The notes below the pieces were generated by a model. It was not told where the DNA came from. It did not search any database and saw only the letters and a list, made by a program, of their open reading frames with translations. A DNA stretch of 32,606 bases from positions 1 through 32,606 of the forward strand of contig JAGVOT010000087.1 of the NCBI GenBank assembly GCA_020052615.1, written 5' to 3'. The position numbers and the translations under genes were made by a program. This stretch comes from Nitrospirota bacterium (GTDB taxonomy: Bacteria; Nitrospirota; UBA9217). Of the stretch, positions 8,843-17,057 are shown in pieces (within the stretch, counting starts at the first letter, position 1; every line of letters starts with the position of its first letter).

Positions 8843-11800
8843 CTATTTCTTGACCTTCTTGGTCTTCTCTTCCCGTTCTATGCGAGCACCCTCTTCCAGG
8901 AACTTGAAGGATATCTCTTTTTCGATATCCTCCTTGATCGCCTCAAGGGAAATGAAGTCGCCCTGCTGCAGTTCCTGGACCTTGGTGGCCACATCGCGAT
9001 AAGATGGATCGATGGCGAAGACCTTCTGGAATTCCTCGAGGGACGACGGATTGTTCCCGACCCCCTGGAAGGCCAGGCCCAGGTCATAATGCATCCCGAC
9101 CCGTTCTTCGCTCGCTTCGCCGAAGCTATAGGAATAGCCCAGCGCGTTCTGGATCTCGAGGATCGCGGTCTCGTAGTCCCCCTTCTCCAGATAGCAGAGA
9201 CCGAGCATGTAGCGGCTCTGAATGAACTTTGGCTCCCCCTCGTTGGTCATGTTGAACTCGGAAACAGCGTCGTCAAGAAGACCCATTTCGCGGTAGGCAA
9301 CGCCCAGATTGTAGTGGGTGTCCTCGTCCTCTTTCTTCTCGTGGTCCTCGACGCCCTTCTTGAACTCCTCGAAGATCTCGTCGAGGCTCTGATCATGGGA
9401 CGCGGCCGGCGTCTTCTGCGCCGGGGCGGTGCTCAGCTCATCGCGAAGCTCCGCCGCAAGATCGAAGAAATCGCCGGACGCTCCCGAATCTTCCTGCTCC
9501 GCGGGCGGCAGTGAAGGAGCCTTGGGGGCTTTGGCGCCCTTGATCTCCCGCGCAATATCAGCAAAGGACTCCTCGAACTCCGAGGACTCGTCGACCCGTT
9601 CCGGGGCCTCCTTGGCCTTGGGGGCCGCTGCGCCCTTGATCTCCCGGGCAATATCGGCGAAGGACTCCTCGAACTCCGAGGACTCGTCGGCTCGTTCCGG
9701 GGCCTTCTTGGCCTTGGGGGCCGCTGCACCCTTGATCTCCCGGGCAATATCGGCGAAGGACTCCTCGAACTCCGCGGTCTCGTCAGCCGGTTTCGGGGCC
9801 TTCGCCGGCTTCTTTGCGGCAGGAGCGGCCTTCTTCCCCTTCCGCATCTCGGTGATCTCCTGCATAAGGGACTTGACCGAATCGACATCGGTCGCGGTCA
9901 CAATGTCCTCGGTCGCCCCGGAGCCCGCATCGACTATACTTTCGAGACCCTCCACAGCGTCGGCAAGCCGGGAGAACTCCTGGTACTCTTCCTTCTCCCG
10001 GGTGATCTCGACGACACGGTCCATGGCTCGCCGGTCTCCGGGTTTCAGCTCCAGGATCCGCTCATAGTGTTTCCGAGCCTCATCGAACAATCCCTGCTGG
10101 AAGTAGAACTCCGCTTCGGACCAGAGCTCGGCGGTGTCCGTTTCAGCGATATGCGCCTGAACAGGGGCCGGGGCTTCTTCCTCGGCCTCCTCAAAGAGCA
10201 TTTCGTCCCCGAATGAGACCTCCTCGGCTTCCTCCGGCTCGACAGGGGCGCGGCGGGACCTCGCCGCAGCGGGAGGTTCAACGGCAGGCGGGGCTTCGTG
10301 CGAAGGTCCTTCTTCATCCAGTCCCGCTCCGGGGATATGGAGCTCATCGACAATTTCTTCTGCCGGCGTTTCCAGATCCAGGTCGGGAACAGCGAGGTCC
10401 GGAACCTCGGGGATCATCTCGATGGACTCGGGCTCCTCGATCGTCTCTATGACCTCGGGTTCCTCGACAACAGCCCCCACGCCCAGCTTGGCCATGATCT
10501 GAACGTTGCCGGGCGCCAGTTCCAGGGCGGCCTGGAGCACTGATCTGCTCTCCTGCTCGCGCCCCAGCTTTTCATAAAGCTCGGCGAGCATCAGCGCCTG
10601 GACCACCGCCTTCCCGGTGTTCTTCTGCTCACGGTACAGATCAAGAAGCCTGGCGCGCAGCTTCGGGTTCTCGGGGAAGGCCCGGATGGCCCCTTCGAGC
10701 TGCTCTACCGCCTTGGCACCGAGGCCATACTTAATGAGCACGTCCACTTCGGTGAGCGCCTCGACGATGGAGTGGTCTTCCTCCTCGACCGGCGCTTCCA
10801 TGACCGGCTGCGGGGCCGTCACGGGCAGTTCTTCGAGTACCGTCGCAGGCTCTTCCACGGTGAATTCCTGCGCCGGAGGTGGTACAGGCCCCTTTGCTTC
10901 TGCCGGCGCGGCCGATAGCCCGCTGAGCCGCTCCTTGACCTCGTACAGGTCCGGGGCCAGGATCCCGGCCTTTGCGAGCACCTCGCGGGCATCATCGGTG
11001 CTTCCACGCGCAATGAGGGCATCTGCCGCCTGCACAAGTTCCCGCGCGCCCTCCGACGAGCGGCCGAGCCTGGAGAAGAGTTCTGCAAGGGCCGACGCGC
11101 CCGCGACGGGGTCATGGGCAACGGCAATGAAACCCTTCAGGATCTCGGCGGCTCCGGTGAAATCCACGGTCTCCGCCTTGTGCTCGGCGAGGGCGACCGC
11201 CTGTTTCAAAGCCTTGTCGTAGTCCTTCTTGGAGAGGTGGATCTGGTAGAGCTTTTCGCGAAGATCAAGGCGGGATGGATCGAGCGTCAGGAGCTTCTTA
11301 TAGACCTCACCGGCATCTTCCGCGCGACCTGCCTTCGTGAGGGCCTCCAGGTAGAGATCGATGAGCTCCTGGTTCTCCGGGTCGTTCTCGAAGGCCGGCT
11401 TGAGCGCCTTACAGGCCTCGACGAACTTCCCTTCCTTGAAATAAACGATGCCGGCCTTGTGGTAGACCGCTTTATTGTCCGGTTCCACGGCCAGGACCTT
11501 CTCGAACATCTGGCGCGCTTCCTGGAACGCTTCTTTCGATACGTGCTGATCGGCCGCATCAAGGTAGGCCTTGACCCCCTCTTTCCGCATGCCCTCCTTG
11601 AGATACATATCCGCCAGCTTCATGCGGAACGCCACATTGGCGGGGCTCAGGTCGGCCATCTTCTGGTAAATGCCCAGGGCCTTGGGCATATCGTTCTTCT
11701 TCTTATAATGATCGGCGACGACCTTGTAACTTTCGAGGGCGTTCCCGGTGAGGCCTTTATCGGCGTTCATATCGCCGAGGGCGAGATGGACCTCGACCTT

Positions 11801-12073
11801 GTCGGGATCGATATTGAGGACCTTTTTGTAGAGGGCTATGGCCTTGGAGGTGAACCCGTCCTCGGCGAGCAGGTCGGCTGCGCGTTTGTACGCATCCACC
11901 GCCTCGGCCTTGGAGTTCTTCTTGAGGCACAGGTCGCCGATGGTATTGAAAAGGGTGGCGTCGTTCGGCGATTCCTTGACGAGCTTCCGCCATTCGGCGA
12001 TGGCCTTGTCGAACTGGCCTTTGCCCGCGAACTTCTGCGCTTCTTTGATAACGGTATTTCTGTCAACGGCCAT
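8843..12073 (-). CDS. Large TPR protein with three 32-residue tandem repeats
   Basis: The product is 1076 aa with no signal peptide or membrane span, so probably a cytoplasmic scaffold. An N-terminal TPR array covers about residues 1-390 (KGQFDKAIAEWRKLV, KAIALYKKVLNIDPDKVEVH and others). More TPRs lie near 440-530 and 640-690 (QGLFDEARKHYERILELKPG) and at 915-1040. Between them are long acidic, Pro/Ala-rich linkers. Residues about 752-851 hold three copies of a 32-aa unit with EFEESFADIAREIKGA as core. The ATG at 12073 (MAVDRNTVIKEAQKF) is preferred over an 85-codon upstream extension that has no TPR character and crosses the promoter. There is no Shine-Dalgarno. Similar proteins occur in Nitrospirota and Geobacter-like genomes as I recall; function unknown. 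Confidence 0.9.
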   Translation of the reverse strand: MAVDRNTVIKEAQKFAGKGQFDKAIAEWRKLVKESPNDATLFNTIGDLCLKKNSKAEAVDAYKRAADLLAEDGFTSKAIALYKKVLNIDPDKVEVHLALGDMNADKGLTGNALESYKVVADHYKKKNDMPKALGIYQKMADLSPANVAFRMKLADMYLKEGMRKEGVKAYLDAADQHVSKEAFQEARQMFEKVLAVEPDNKAVYHKAGIVYFKEGKFVEACKALKPAFENDPENQELIDLYLEALTKAGRAEDAGEVYKKLLTLDPSRLDLREKLYQIHLSKKDYDKALKQAVALAEHKAETVDFTGAAEILKGFIAVAHDPVAGASALAELFSRLGRSSEGARELVQAADALIARGSTDDAREVLAKAGILAPDLYEVKERLSGLSAAPAEAKGPVPPPAQEFTVEEPATVLEELPVTAPQPVMEAPVEEEDHSIVEALTEVDVLIKYGLGAKAVEQLEGAIRAFPENPKLRARLLDLYREQKNTGKAVVQALMLAELYEKLGREQESRSVLQAALELAPGNVQIMAKLGVGAVVEEPEVIETIEEPESIEMIPEVPDLAVPDLDLETPAEEIVDELHIPGAGLDEEGPSHEAPPAVEPPAAARSRRAPVEPEEAEEVSFGDEMLFEEAEEEAPAPVQAHIAETDTAELWSEAEFYFQQGLFDEARKHYERILELKPGDRRAMDRVVEITREKEEYQEFSRLADAVEGLESIVDAGSGATEDIVTATDVDSVKSLMQEITEMRKGKKAAPAAKKPAKAPKPADETAEFEESFADIAREIKGAAAPKAKKAPERADESSEFEESFADIAREIKGAAAPKAKEAPERVDESSEFEESFADIAREIKGAKAPKAPSLPPAEQEDSGASGDFFDLAAELRDELSTAPAQKTPAASHDQSLDEIFEEFKKGVEDHEKKEDEDTHYNLGVAYREMGLLDDAVSEFNMTNEGEPKFIQSRYMLGLCYLEKGDYETAILEIQNALGYSYSFGEASEERVGMHYDLGLAFQGVGNNPSSLEEFQKVFAIDPSYRDVATKVQELQQGDFISLEAIKEDIEKEISFKFLEEGARIEREEKTKKVKK
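9530..9805. repeat. Three 96-bp tandem repeats inside the TPR gene
   Basis: The word GATCTCCCG recurs at 9542, 9638 and 9734, an exact 96-bp period. Copies are near-identical at the nucleotide level over most of their length, including third codon positions. This points to recent expansion or gene conversion. Each encodes a 32-residue unit; the copy nearest the N-terminus (highest coordinate) is the most diverged. Confidence 0.9.
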
Positions 12074-12081
12074 AGCGTAAC

Positions 12082-12111
12082 AAAATACCACACTTGTCGG
12101 GAAACTGTCAA
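12082..12111 (-). promoter_or_regulatory. Promoter of the TPR gene, close to the start codon
   Basis: On the minus strand a perfect TTGACA (12111-12106) is followed after 18 bp by TATTTT (12087-12082), preceded by TGG as an extended -10. The predicted start is about 12075, only 0-3 nt before the ATG at 12073. No Shine-Dalgarno is present, so the mRNA may be leaderless. Confidence 0.65.
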
Positions 12112-12154
12112 CACAGATTCGAGCAGAAAAGCCATCTTTCCCTTGATTTTTCAA

Positions 12155-12160
12155 TATAAT
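12155..12160 (+). promoter_or_regulatory. Possible -10 element of def
   Basis: A perfect TATAAT lies 20 bp before the preferred def ATG. No convincing -35 was found at 16-18 bp. It would start transcription near 12167. Confidence 0.4.
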
Positions 12161-12179
12161 CGTGGTAAACATGGAACCC

Positions 12180-12698
12180 ATGGCGATTCGCGATATAAAA
12201 AAGCTTCCCGACCCCGTGCTGCGTAAAAAAACTGCCTCGGTAGGGGCCATCGACGGCGATCTTTGCCGCCTGATCGACGATATGGTGGAAACCATGCACG
12301 CGGCGCCGGGCGTCGGCCTGGCGGCCAATCAGGTGGGTGTCTCCCTTCAGGTCGCTGTCATCGATATCGGTGATCACGAGGAGGAGGGAAAGAAACACCC
12401 CCTGGTGGTCCTGATCAATCCCGAGGTCCTTTCCCTTGAAGGTACCGTCGTGGCCGAAGAGGGCTGCCTCAGCGTCCCTGATTTCACCGAGAAGGTGAAG
12501 CGCGCTGCCCGGATCAAGGTCCGGGCGAAGGACCGCGAGGGCAAGACCTTCGAGCTGGAGGCAGACGGTCTCATGGCGAAGGCCCTGCAGCACGAAATCG
12601 ACCACCTCAACGGCATTCTGTTCATAGACCGGTTAAGCCCCATCAAGAAGAGCATCTTCCGGCGAAGAATGAAAAAGGCCCTCGCAGAATCAGCGTAA
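12180..12698 (+). CDS. def: Peptide deformylase
   Basis: This Fe2+/Zn2+ metalloenzyme removes the formyl group from nascent proteins. All three motifs are present: GVGLAANQVG, EEGCLSVP (metal-binding Cys) and QHEIDHLNG (HExxH). The product is 172 aa from the ATG at 12180 (MAIRDIKKLPDPVLR), the conventional start. In-frame ATG 12171 and GTG 12162 are alternatives, and none has a strong ribosome-binding site. The following gene, fmt, makes the formyl-Met-tRNA whose formyl group Def later removes. The def-fmt pairing is widespread in bacteria. Confidence 0.96.
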   Translation: MAIRDIKKLPDPVLRKKTASVGAIDGDLCRLIDDMVETMHAAPGVGLAANQVGVSLQVAVIDIGDHEEEGKKHPLVVLINPEVLSLEGTVVAEEGCLSVPDFTEKVKRAARIKVRAKDREGKTFELEADGLMAKALQHEIDHLNGILFIDRLSPIKKSIFRRRMKKALAESA

Positions 12699-12708
12699 GA
12701 GACTAGGC

Positions 12709-12817
12709 ACGCATTTCAAACATTCCAGGTCCCAGATAAATGCCAAATGCCGGACACCGCATTCGTCGACATCTTGGCGCCTGAAAATTTGAATTTGGAA
12801 ATTATTGGGGATTTGTC
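12709..12817. repeat. Heptad-word inverted repeat in the def-fmt spacer
   Basis: The complement of the left arm reads GGCATTT-GGCATTT-ATCTGGG-ACCTGGA-ATGTTTG-AAATGCG. The right arm reads GAAAATT-TGAATTT-GGAAATT-ATTGGGG-ATTTGTC. Arms match each other at roughly 15 of 21 aligned positions around a central GC-rich stretch. It fills most of the 140-bp gap, which has no open frame of note. Confidence 0.55.
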
Positions 12818-12838
12818 GCTTGCGATCTGGAGCCTCCG

Positions 12839-13771
12839 ATGAAGGTCGTTTACATGGGCACACCTCTCTTTGCCGTCCCGCCGCTCCAGTCGCTGATCAC
12901 GGCCGGCCATGAGGTTGTCGGCGTGGTCACCCGGATCGACAAACCGGCCGGACGGGGCAAGGTCCTGACGCCGCCGGCGGTCAAGGTCGCGGCCATGCGG
13001 TCGGAGGTGCCCGTGTTCCAGCCGAAGCGGATACGGGAGCCCGAAAGCGTCGCGGCGATCCGGGCGATGGGGCCCGACGTGATCGTGGTTGCAGCCTACG
13101 GCCAGATCCTGCCCCGGGAGGTCCTGACGCTTCCGAAATACGGCTGCATCAACATCCACGCTTCGCTCCTGCCGGCCTATCGCGGCGCGGCACCCATCAA
13201 CTGGGCCATCATCAACGGCGAAACACGGACGGGCGTCACCATCATGCAAATGGACGAGGGCATGGATACCGGCGGGATCCTCGCGCAGGAAAGCATGCCC
13301 ATCGGCCCCCACGATACGGCAGGAGACCTGAGGTCAAAGCTCTCCGAGCTGGGCAGCAGGCTTCTCATCGACACCCTTTCCCGCATCGAGTCGGGCGGGT
13401 TGACCGCGGTTCCCCAGGACAACAGCAAGGCTTCGACAGCGCCGCTCCTCAAGAAGGACGACGGGCTGATCGACTGGACGATGAGCGCCCGGGAGATCCA
13501 TAACCGCGTCCGGGGTCTGTCCCCCTGGCCCGGCGCGCATGGCTACCTCGAGGGAAAGCTGCTTAAGGTCCTCGCGACCGACATCGCCGAGGGATCGGGC
13601 GCACCGGGAACGCTGTATGAACAGGACCGGGACAGCCTGGCGATGGGCACCGGCAGCGGCCTGCTCCGCATCGTGACCATCCAGCCCGAGGGAAAGAAAC
13701 CCATGTCAGCCGCGGAGTTCCTGCGGGGACACCGGGAAGCTGTGGGGAAGAAATTCTCGAAAAGTCCGTAA
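12839..13771 (+). CDS. fmt: Methionyl-tRNA formyltransferase
   Basis: Fmt formylates initiator Met-tRNA using 10-formyl-tetrahydrofolate. The 310-aa product has the family start MKVVYMGTPLFAVPPL, the folate and active-site region HASLLPAYRGAAPINWAIING (Asn-His-Asp type catalytic centre) and QMDEGMDTGGIL. A C-terminal domain (REIHNRVRGLSPWPGAHG) contacts tRNA. Length is usual for the family (E. coli 315). The ATG at 12839 follows TGGAG. It lies 140 bp after def and is probably in the same unit. Confidence 0.97.
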   Translation: MKVVYMGTPLFAVPPLQSLITAGHEVVGVVTRIDKPAGRGKVLTPPAVKVAAMRSEVPVFQPKRIREPESVAAIRAMGPDVIVVAAYGQILPREVLTLPKYGCINIHASLLPAYRGAAPINWAIINGETRTGVTIMQMDEGMDTGGILAQESMPIGPHDTAGDLRSKLSELGSRLLIDTLSRIESGGLTAVPQDNSKASTAPLLKKDDGLIDWTMSAREIHNRVRGLSPWPGAHGYLEGKLLKVLATDIAEGSGAPGTLYEQDRDSLAMGTGSGLLRIVTIQPEGKKPMSAAEFLRGHREAVGKKFSKSP

Positions 13772-13840
13772 GGGGTTAGGCGTCAGGGGAAAAGGCAAAT
13801 GCTGCCGTTTTCTTTTGTCGCCTAACGCCTGTCGCCTGCC
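13771..13840. repeat. Heptad-word inverted repeat in the fmt-DUF116 spacer
   Basis: The left arm reads AGGGGTT-AGGCGTC-AGGGGAA-AAGGCAA, starting at the last base of the fmt stop. The complement of the right arm reads AGGCGAC-AGGCGTT-AGGCGAC-AAAAGAA. The arms pair imperfectly (GTTAGGCG with CGCCTAAC is exact). The word is unrelated to those in neighbouring spacers. Confidence 0.68.
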
Positions 13841-13854
13841 GGAAGTTTAAAAGT

Positions 13855-14634
13855 ATGTCCGAACCGAAAAAAAGAATCTTTATCGGCCTCATCGTTTTCA
13901 CGGTCTTCCTGATCACGGCGATCACCGTGGGGCTCTATCTGATCCCCTACATCGGGCTCAGGAACATCCACCCCCTTGCGCCGACGGTGGTATGCGCCAC
14001 GATGGGTCTGGTCATCGGAACGCTCATCGTGGGAGTGGGGCTCCTGATCACCACGCTCATGGCGGGAAAAGAGGTCTTCTTTGCGTCGAAGCTCCGTGGC
14101 GTCGTGGTCGAAGTGCTCTTCCCGATCATGATCGTGGTGGGCAAGCTCCTCGGCATATCCAAGGAAAAGATCCAGCAGTCCTTTGTGGAGGTGAACAACC
14201 TCCTCGTCAAGGCCAAATGCAGCGGCTCCCGTCCCGAACGCATCCTGCTCCTGATGCCCCACTGCCTCCAGTTCAGCGACTGCGGCATCAAGATCACCAG
14301 CGACGTCAACAAGTGCCAGGCCTGCGGCAAATGCAAGATCAAGGACCTCGTGGAGCTGGCCCACCGGTACAAGGTCCATCTCTCCGTCGCCACGGGCGGG
14401 ACCCTGGCACGGCGGCGCGTGGCGGAAGCAAAGCCCCAGGCGATCATAGCGGTTGCATGCGAGCGAGACCTTACCAGCGGCATTCAGGACTCCTACCCCC
14501 TGCCGGTCATCGGCATTCTGAACGACCGGCCCTTCGGTCCGTGCTTCAACACCAGCGTGGACATTTCCAAGGTCGCCGAGGCCCTCGAATTCCTTGCGCG
14601 TGGACAATGTGAAACCCGTGCCGCACAAGGATAG
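13855..14634 (+). CDS. DUF116 family membrane protein, Cys-rich
   Basis: The product is 259 aa. Two N-terminal membrane segments (FIGLIVFTVFLITAITVGLY and TMGLVIGTLIVGVGLLITTL) and a third hydrophobic stretch precede a cytoplasmic-type domain rich in Cys: PHCLQFSDCGIK, NKCQACGKCKIKD, VACERDL and FGPCFNT. The CxxCxxC cluster suggests a metal or Fe-S site. The layout matches DUF116 proteins, which sit between fmt and rsmB in many anaerobes. No function is established. Its end overlaps rsmB by about 41 nt if the TTG start of rsmB is used, so the two are coupled. Confidence 0.88.
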   Translation: MSEPKKRIFIGLIVFTVFLITAITVGLYLIPYIGLRNIHPLAPTVVCATMGLVIGTLIVGVGLLITTLMAGKEVFFASKLRGVVVEVLFPIMIVVGKLLGISKEKIQQSFVEVNNLLVKAKCSGSRPERILLLMPHCLQFSDCGIKITSDVNKCQACGKCKIKDLVELAHRYKVHLSVATGGTLARRRVAEAKPQAIIAVACERDLTSGIQDSYPLPVIGILNDRPFGPCFNTSVDISKVAEALEFLARGQCETRAAQG

Positions 14635-15949
14635 GCCGCGGGAACGGGCCCTCGCCGTCCTCTGCGGGGCCGAACGCGGAACCTTCGCCGACTCCCTGCT
14701 GGAGGCCTCCCGCAGGGAATTTGACGGACGGGACAGCGCCTTTATCCTGGAGCTGGTGTATGGCGTCCTCCGGAACCGTTCATGGCTCGACTGGACCCTT
14801 GATCGATTCTCGGCAAATCCCGTTGCTACGACCGACAGCGGGACGCGGAACATCCTGCGCCTCGGCGCCTACCAGTTGCTGCTCCTTGACAAGGTGCCGG
14901 CCAGCGCCGCCGTAAATACCGCGACAGAGCTGGCCAAGGAGTACGGCAGAAAATCGGGCTACGTGAACGGTCTCCTCCGGAACCTGGAACGAAGCAGGAA
15001 CGCCCTGCCCCGTCCCGCCTTTGACGAGCCGGTCCGGCAGCTCAGCGTGCAATACTCCCATCCCGAGTGGCTGGTCCGGCGCTGGGTCGGACGGTTCGGG
15101 CAGGAACGGACCGAGAAGCTCCTCGCCGCGTGCAACCGGCCCGCGCCGCTCGTCATCAGAACGAACATCCTGAGAACCACGCGGGACAAGCTCAAGCAGA
15201 CGCTCGTCGCGGAGGGCGCTGAGGTGCGGGAAACGCGGTATTCGTCCGCAGGGATCGAGCTGCTGTCATCGCCGGGCCTGACCGATCTCGCCGCATTTCG
15301 CGAGGGCCGGTTCCTGGTGCAGGACGAGGCAGCGCAGCTCGTCGGGATGATGGTGGCGCCAAAGGCCGGGGAAGCGTTGCTCGATGCCTGCGCGGCGCCC
15401 GGCGGCAAAGCGACCCATCTCGCCGAGCTCATGGACAACCAGGGAAGCGTGGTCGCCCTGGACAGCGATGCGGGCAGGCTCAAACGGGTGGCGGAGAACA
15501 GCGCCCGGCTCGGGACGACCATCGTACGGCCCGTGACCGGAGATGCAGCGATATTCGAGGAAGGCCTTTTTGATAAGGTGCTGGTCGACGCACCCTGCTC
15601 CGGGCTGGGGGTCCTTCGGCGGCATCCCGACGGCAGATGGAACAAGAGCGGGAAGATCGTTGCGGAACGGCAGGCCGTCCAGAGGTCCATCCTGGCGAAC
15701 TGCGCCTCGCTCGTGAAGCCGGGCGGCGCGCTGATCTATGCGACCTGTACAACGGAACCCGAGGAGAACGAGGACCTGATCAATGCATTCATCGCATCGG
15801 GTCGCGGCGCATTTCGGATCGATGACCCCCGGCCGTACCTCCCTCCCTCTGCGGTGCCGCTTATCGGTCCCGAGGGATTCTTCCGGACCTTTCCCGATGA
15901 GCCTTCCCTGGACGGCTTCTTCGCTGCACGACTGATTAGAAATGGATAG
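14594..15949 (+). CDS. rsmB: 16S rRNA m5C967 methyltransferase RsmB
   Basis: RsmB methylates cytosine 967 of 16S rRNA with S-adenosylmethionine. The N-terminal third is NusB-like (FILELVYGVLRNRSWLDWTL, YVNGLLRNLER). The methyltransferase domain has motif I DACAAPGGKATHLAE (about residues 263-277), motif IV DAPCSGLGVLRRHPDGRW and motif VI YATCTTEPEENEDL, which contain both conserved Cys. Length is 451 aa against 429 in E. coli. The start is uncertain: TTG 14594, GTG 14600 and GTG 14609 are in frame, all inside DUF116, with a GAGG at 14578-14581. The overlap suggests coupled translation. Confidence 0.94.
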   Translation: MRVDNVKPVPHKDRPRERALAVLCGAERGTFADSLLEASRREFDGRDSAFILELVYGVLRNRSWLDWTLDRFSANPVATTDSGTRNILRLGAYQLLLLDKVPASAAVNTATELAKEYGRKSGYVNGLLRNLERSRNALPRPAFDEPVRQLSVQYSHPEWLVRRWVGRFGQERTEKLLAACNRPAPLVIRTNILRTTRDKLKQTLVAEGAEVRETRYSSAGIELLSSPGLTDLAAFREGRFLVQDEAAQLVGMMVAPKAGEALLDACAAPGGKATHLAELMDNQGSVVALDSDAGRLKRVAENSARLGTTIVRPVTGDAAIFEEGLFDKVLVDAPCSGLGVLRRHPDGRWNKSGKIVAERQAVQRSILANCASLVKPGGALIYATCTTEPEENEDLINAFIASGRGAFRIDDPRPYLPPSAVPLIGPEGFFRTFPDEPSLDGFFAARLIRNG

Positions 15950-15982
15950 GGATCAGGGATTATAATTACACTCCAGATCCCG
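15949..15982. repeat. Short heptad-word inverted repeat after rsmB
   Basis: The left side reads GGGATCA-GGGATTA-TAATTAC and the right side CTCCAGATCCC. GGGATC pairs with GATCCC. It is the weakest of the six such elements, placed directly at the rsmB stop. Confidence 0.4.
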
Positions 15983-16184
15983 GAAAACGACTAATTGACA
16001 ACAGAATCCCGGCAAAATACCGGCATCGCAGACAAAAGCGATTCAGGTCTTGAACGCAGATTTTCACTGAACTTCTTATGAAAAAACCATGCAAATTCTT
16101 CGCTTGTTACAGCGTCAATCATAGTTGTTTTCATAGTTCTTTCAGCGTTGAAGCCCTGTGGCGTCAGTTGTCCCTGTTCTTCAC
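15983..16184. other. AT-richer spacer before the PASTA gene
   Basis: This stretch is visibly lower in GC than its neighbours. A 47-codon frame on the minus strand has no ribosome-binding site and no family I recognise. I see no RNA gene or terminator in it. It may be decayed sequence. Confidence 0.4.
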
Positions 16185-16213
16185 TTGCATATTCACTTGA
16201 CTGTTGGTAAAAT
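16185..16213 (+). promoter_or_regulatory. Possible promoter of the PASTA gene
   Basis: TTGCAT (16185-16190) and TAAAAT (16208-16213) are spaced by 17 bp. The -10 fits 5 of 6 and the -35 only 3 of 6. The predicted start leaves a leader of about 12 nt without a Shine-Dalgarno. Confidence 0.4.
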
Positions 16214-16231
16214 ACGTGCTCACCTTTCCTC

Positions 16232-16948
16232 ATGAACCGGTTTATTAAAGGCATCGGAATATTTCTGACGCTGATCGTGGTCGGCGTGGCAAGCGCCGTT
16301 GCGGTCATCGCCCTGCTTCTCCGCCAGGAGGAGGTCCGGGTCCCGGACCTGACCGGCCAGGACATTGTCACGGTCATCGAAGTGGTCGGCCAGCAGGGCC
16401 TGCAGCTCAAGGTTGATCGCCGGGAACCGAGCCAGACAGTGCCGAAGGATGCCGTGATCTCCCAGATACCGCCGCCGGGAACAGGCCTTAAGAAAGGCCG
16501 TGCCCTGCGGGTAGTGGTGAGCCAGGGTCCCAGTGAACTGCTTGCCCCCAGACTGGTCGGCGAGCAGTACCGCAGGGCGGAGCTCCTCCTGCGGCAGGGA
16601 GGCCTCCTTGTTCTCGACATGGCCCGGGTATGGTCCGATACGATCGAGCGCGACATGGTGATCGCCCAGGACCCGCCGGCAGGCACGCCCATCGAACGCG
16701 GCGGCAGGATCAGCCTCCTGGTCAGCCTCGGAAAAAAAGGCAGGATGTATGTCACGCCGAAGCTTCTGGGGAAAAGAGCGGAAGAGGCGGTGCGGCTCGT
16801 TGACCGGATGGGGCTTCAGCATAGGGTGATCTCCAGGACCTCGGCGACGTCCCCCCCGGGAAGCGATCGGGTCATCGTAAGCCAGCGGCCGAATCCCGGG
16901 TATCCGCTCGCTGCGGACGGTGTGGTAGAGCTGGTGGTGGGCAGATAG
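16232..16948 (+). CDS. Single-span membrane protein with three PASTA domains
   Basis: The product is 238 aa: a short N-terminus, one membrane helix (IFLTLIVVGVASAVAVIALL), then three periplasmic PASTA domains. Their family-type entries are EVRVPDLTGQD, ELLAPRLVGEQY and MYVTPKLLGKRAEEAV, each ending in a VVVSQGP, LLVSLG or VELVVGR strand. PASTA domains bind peptidoglycan or related ligands. There is no kinase domain and no transpeptidase domain, so it is a stand-alone PASTA protein as found between rsmB and rpe in related genomes. Function is unknown; a cell-wall sensor or anchor is plausible. The start ATG at 16232 has no clear Shine-Dalgarno. Confidence 0.9.
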   Translation: MNRFIKGIGIFLTLIVVGVASAVAVIALLLRQEEVRVPDLTGQDIVTVIEVVGQQGLQLKVDRREPSQTVPKDAVISQIPPPGTGLKKGRALRVVVSQGPSELLAPRLVGEQYRRAELLLRQGGLLVLDMARVWSDTIERDMVIAQDPPAGTPIERGGRISLLVSLGKKGRMYVTPKLLGKRAEEAVRLVDRMGLQHRVISRTSATSPPGSDRVIVSQRPNPGYPLAADGVVELVVGR

Positions 16949-16955
16949 TAAAGCG

Positions 16956-17033
16956 CGAAGGTAGGAAGGTAAGAAACAGCTATCATGCATTGCAGTATGC
17001 TTTCCTTCTTTCCCTCTTACGTTCTTACGTTCG
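16956..17033. repeat. Octad-word inverted repeat in the PASTA-rpe spacer
   Basis: The left arm reads GAAGGTAG-GAAGGTAA-GAAACAGC. The complement of the right arm reads GAACGTAA-GAACGTAA-GAGGGAAA-GAAGGAAA. Period is 8 here, and two units are exact copies. The arms pair at about 17 of 20 positions in the outer part. It ends about 24 bp before the rpe start. Confidence 0.7.
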
Positions 17034-17057
17034 TGTTTATATCTTGATGAGGTGTCT

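Noticed and set aside
12074-12328. 85-codon N-terminal extension of the TPR protein
   Set aside because: It overlaps the def start and the TPR promoter and has no TPR character; MAVDRN at 12073 is a natural start.
15991-16144. Minus-strand frame giving about 47 residues (MKTTMIDAVTSEEFAWFF...)
   Set aside because: It looks protein-like in composition but has no ribosome-binding site and no recognisable family. Too little to call a gene.
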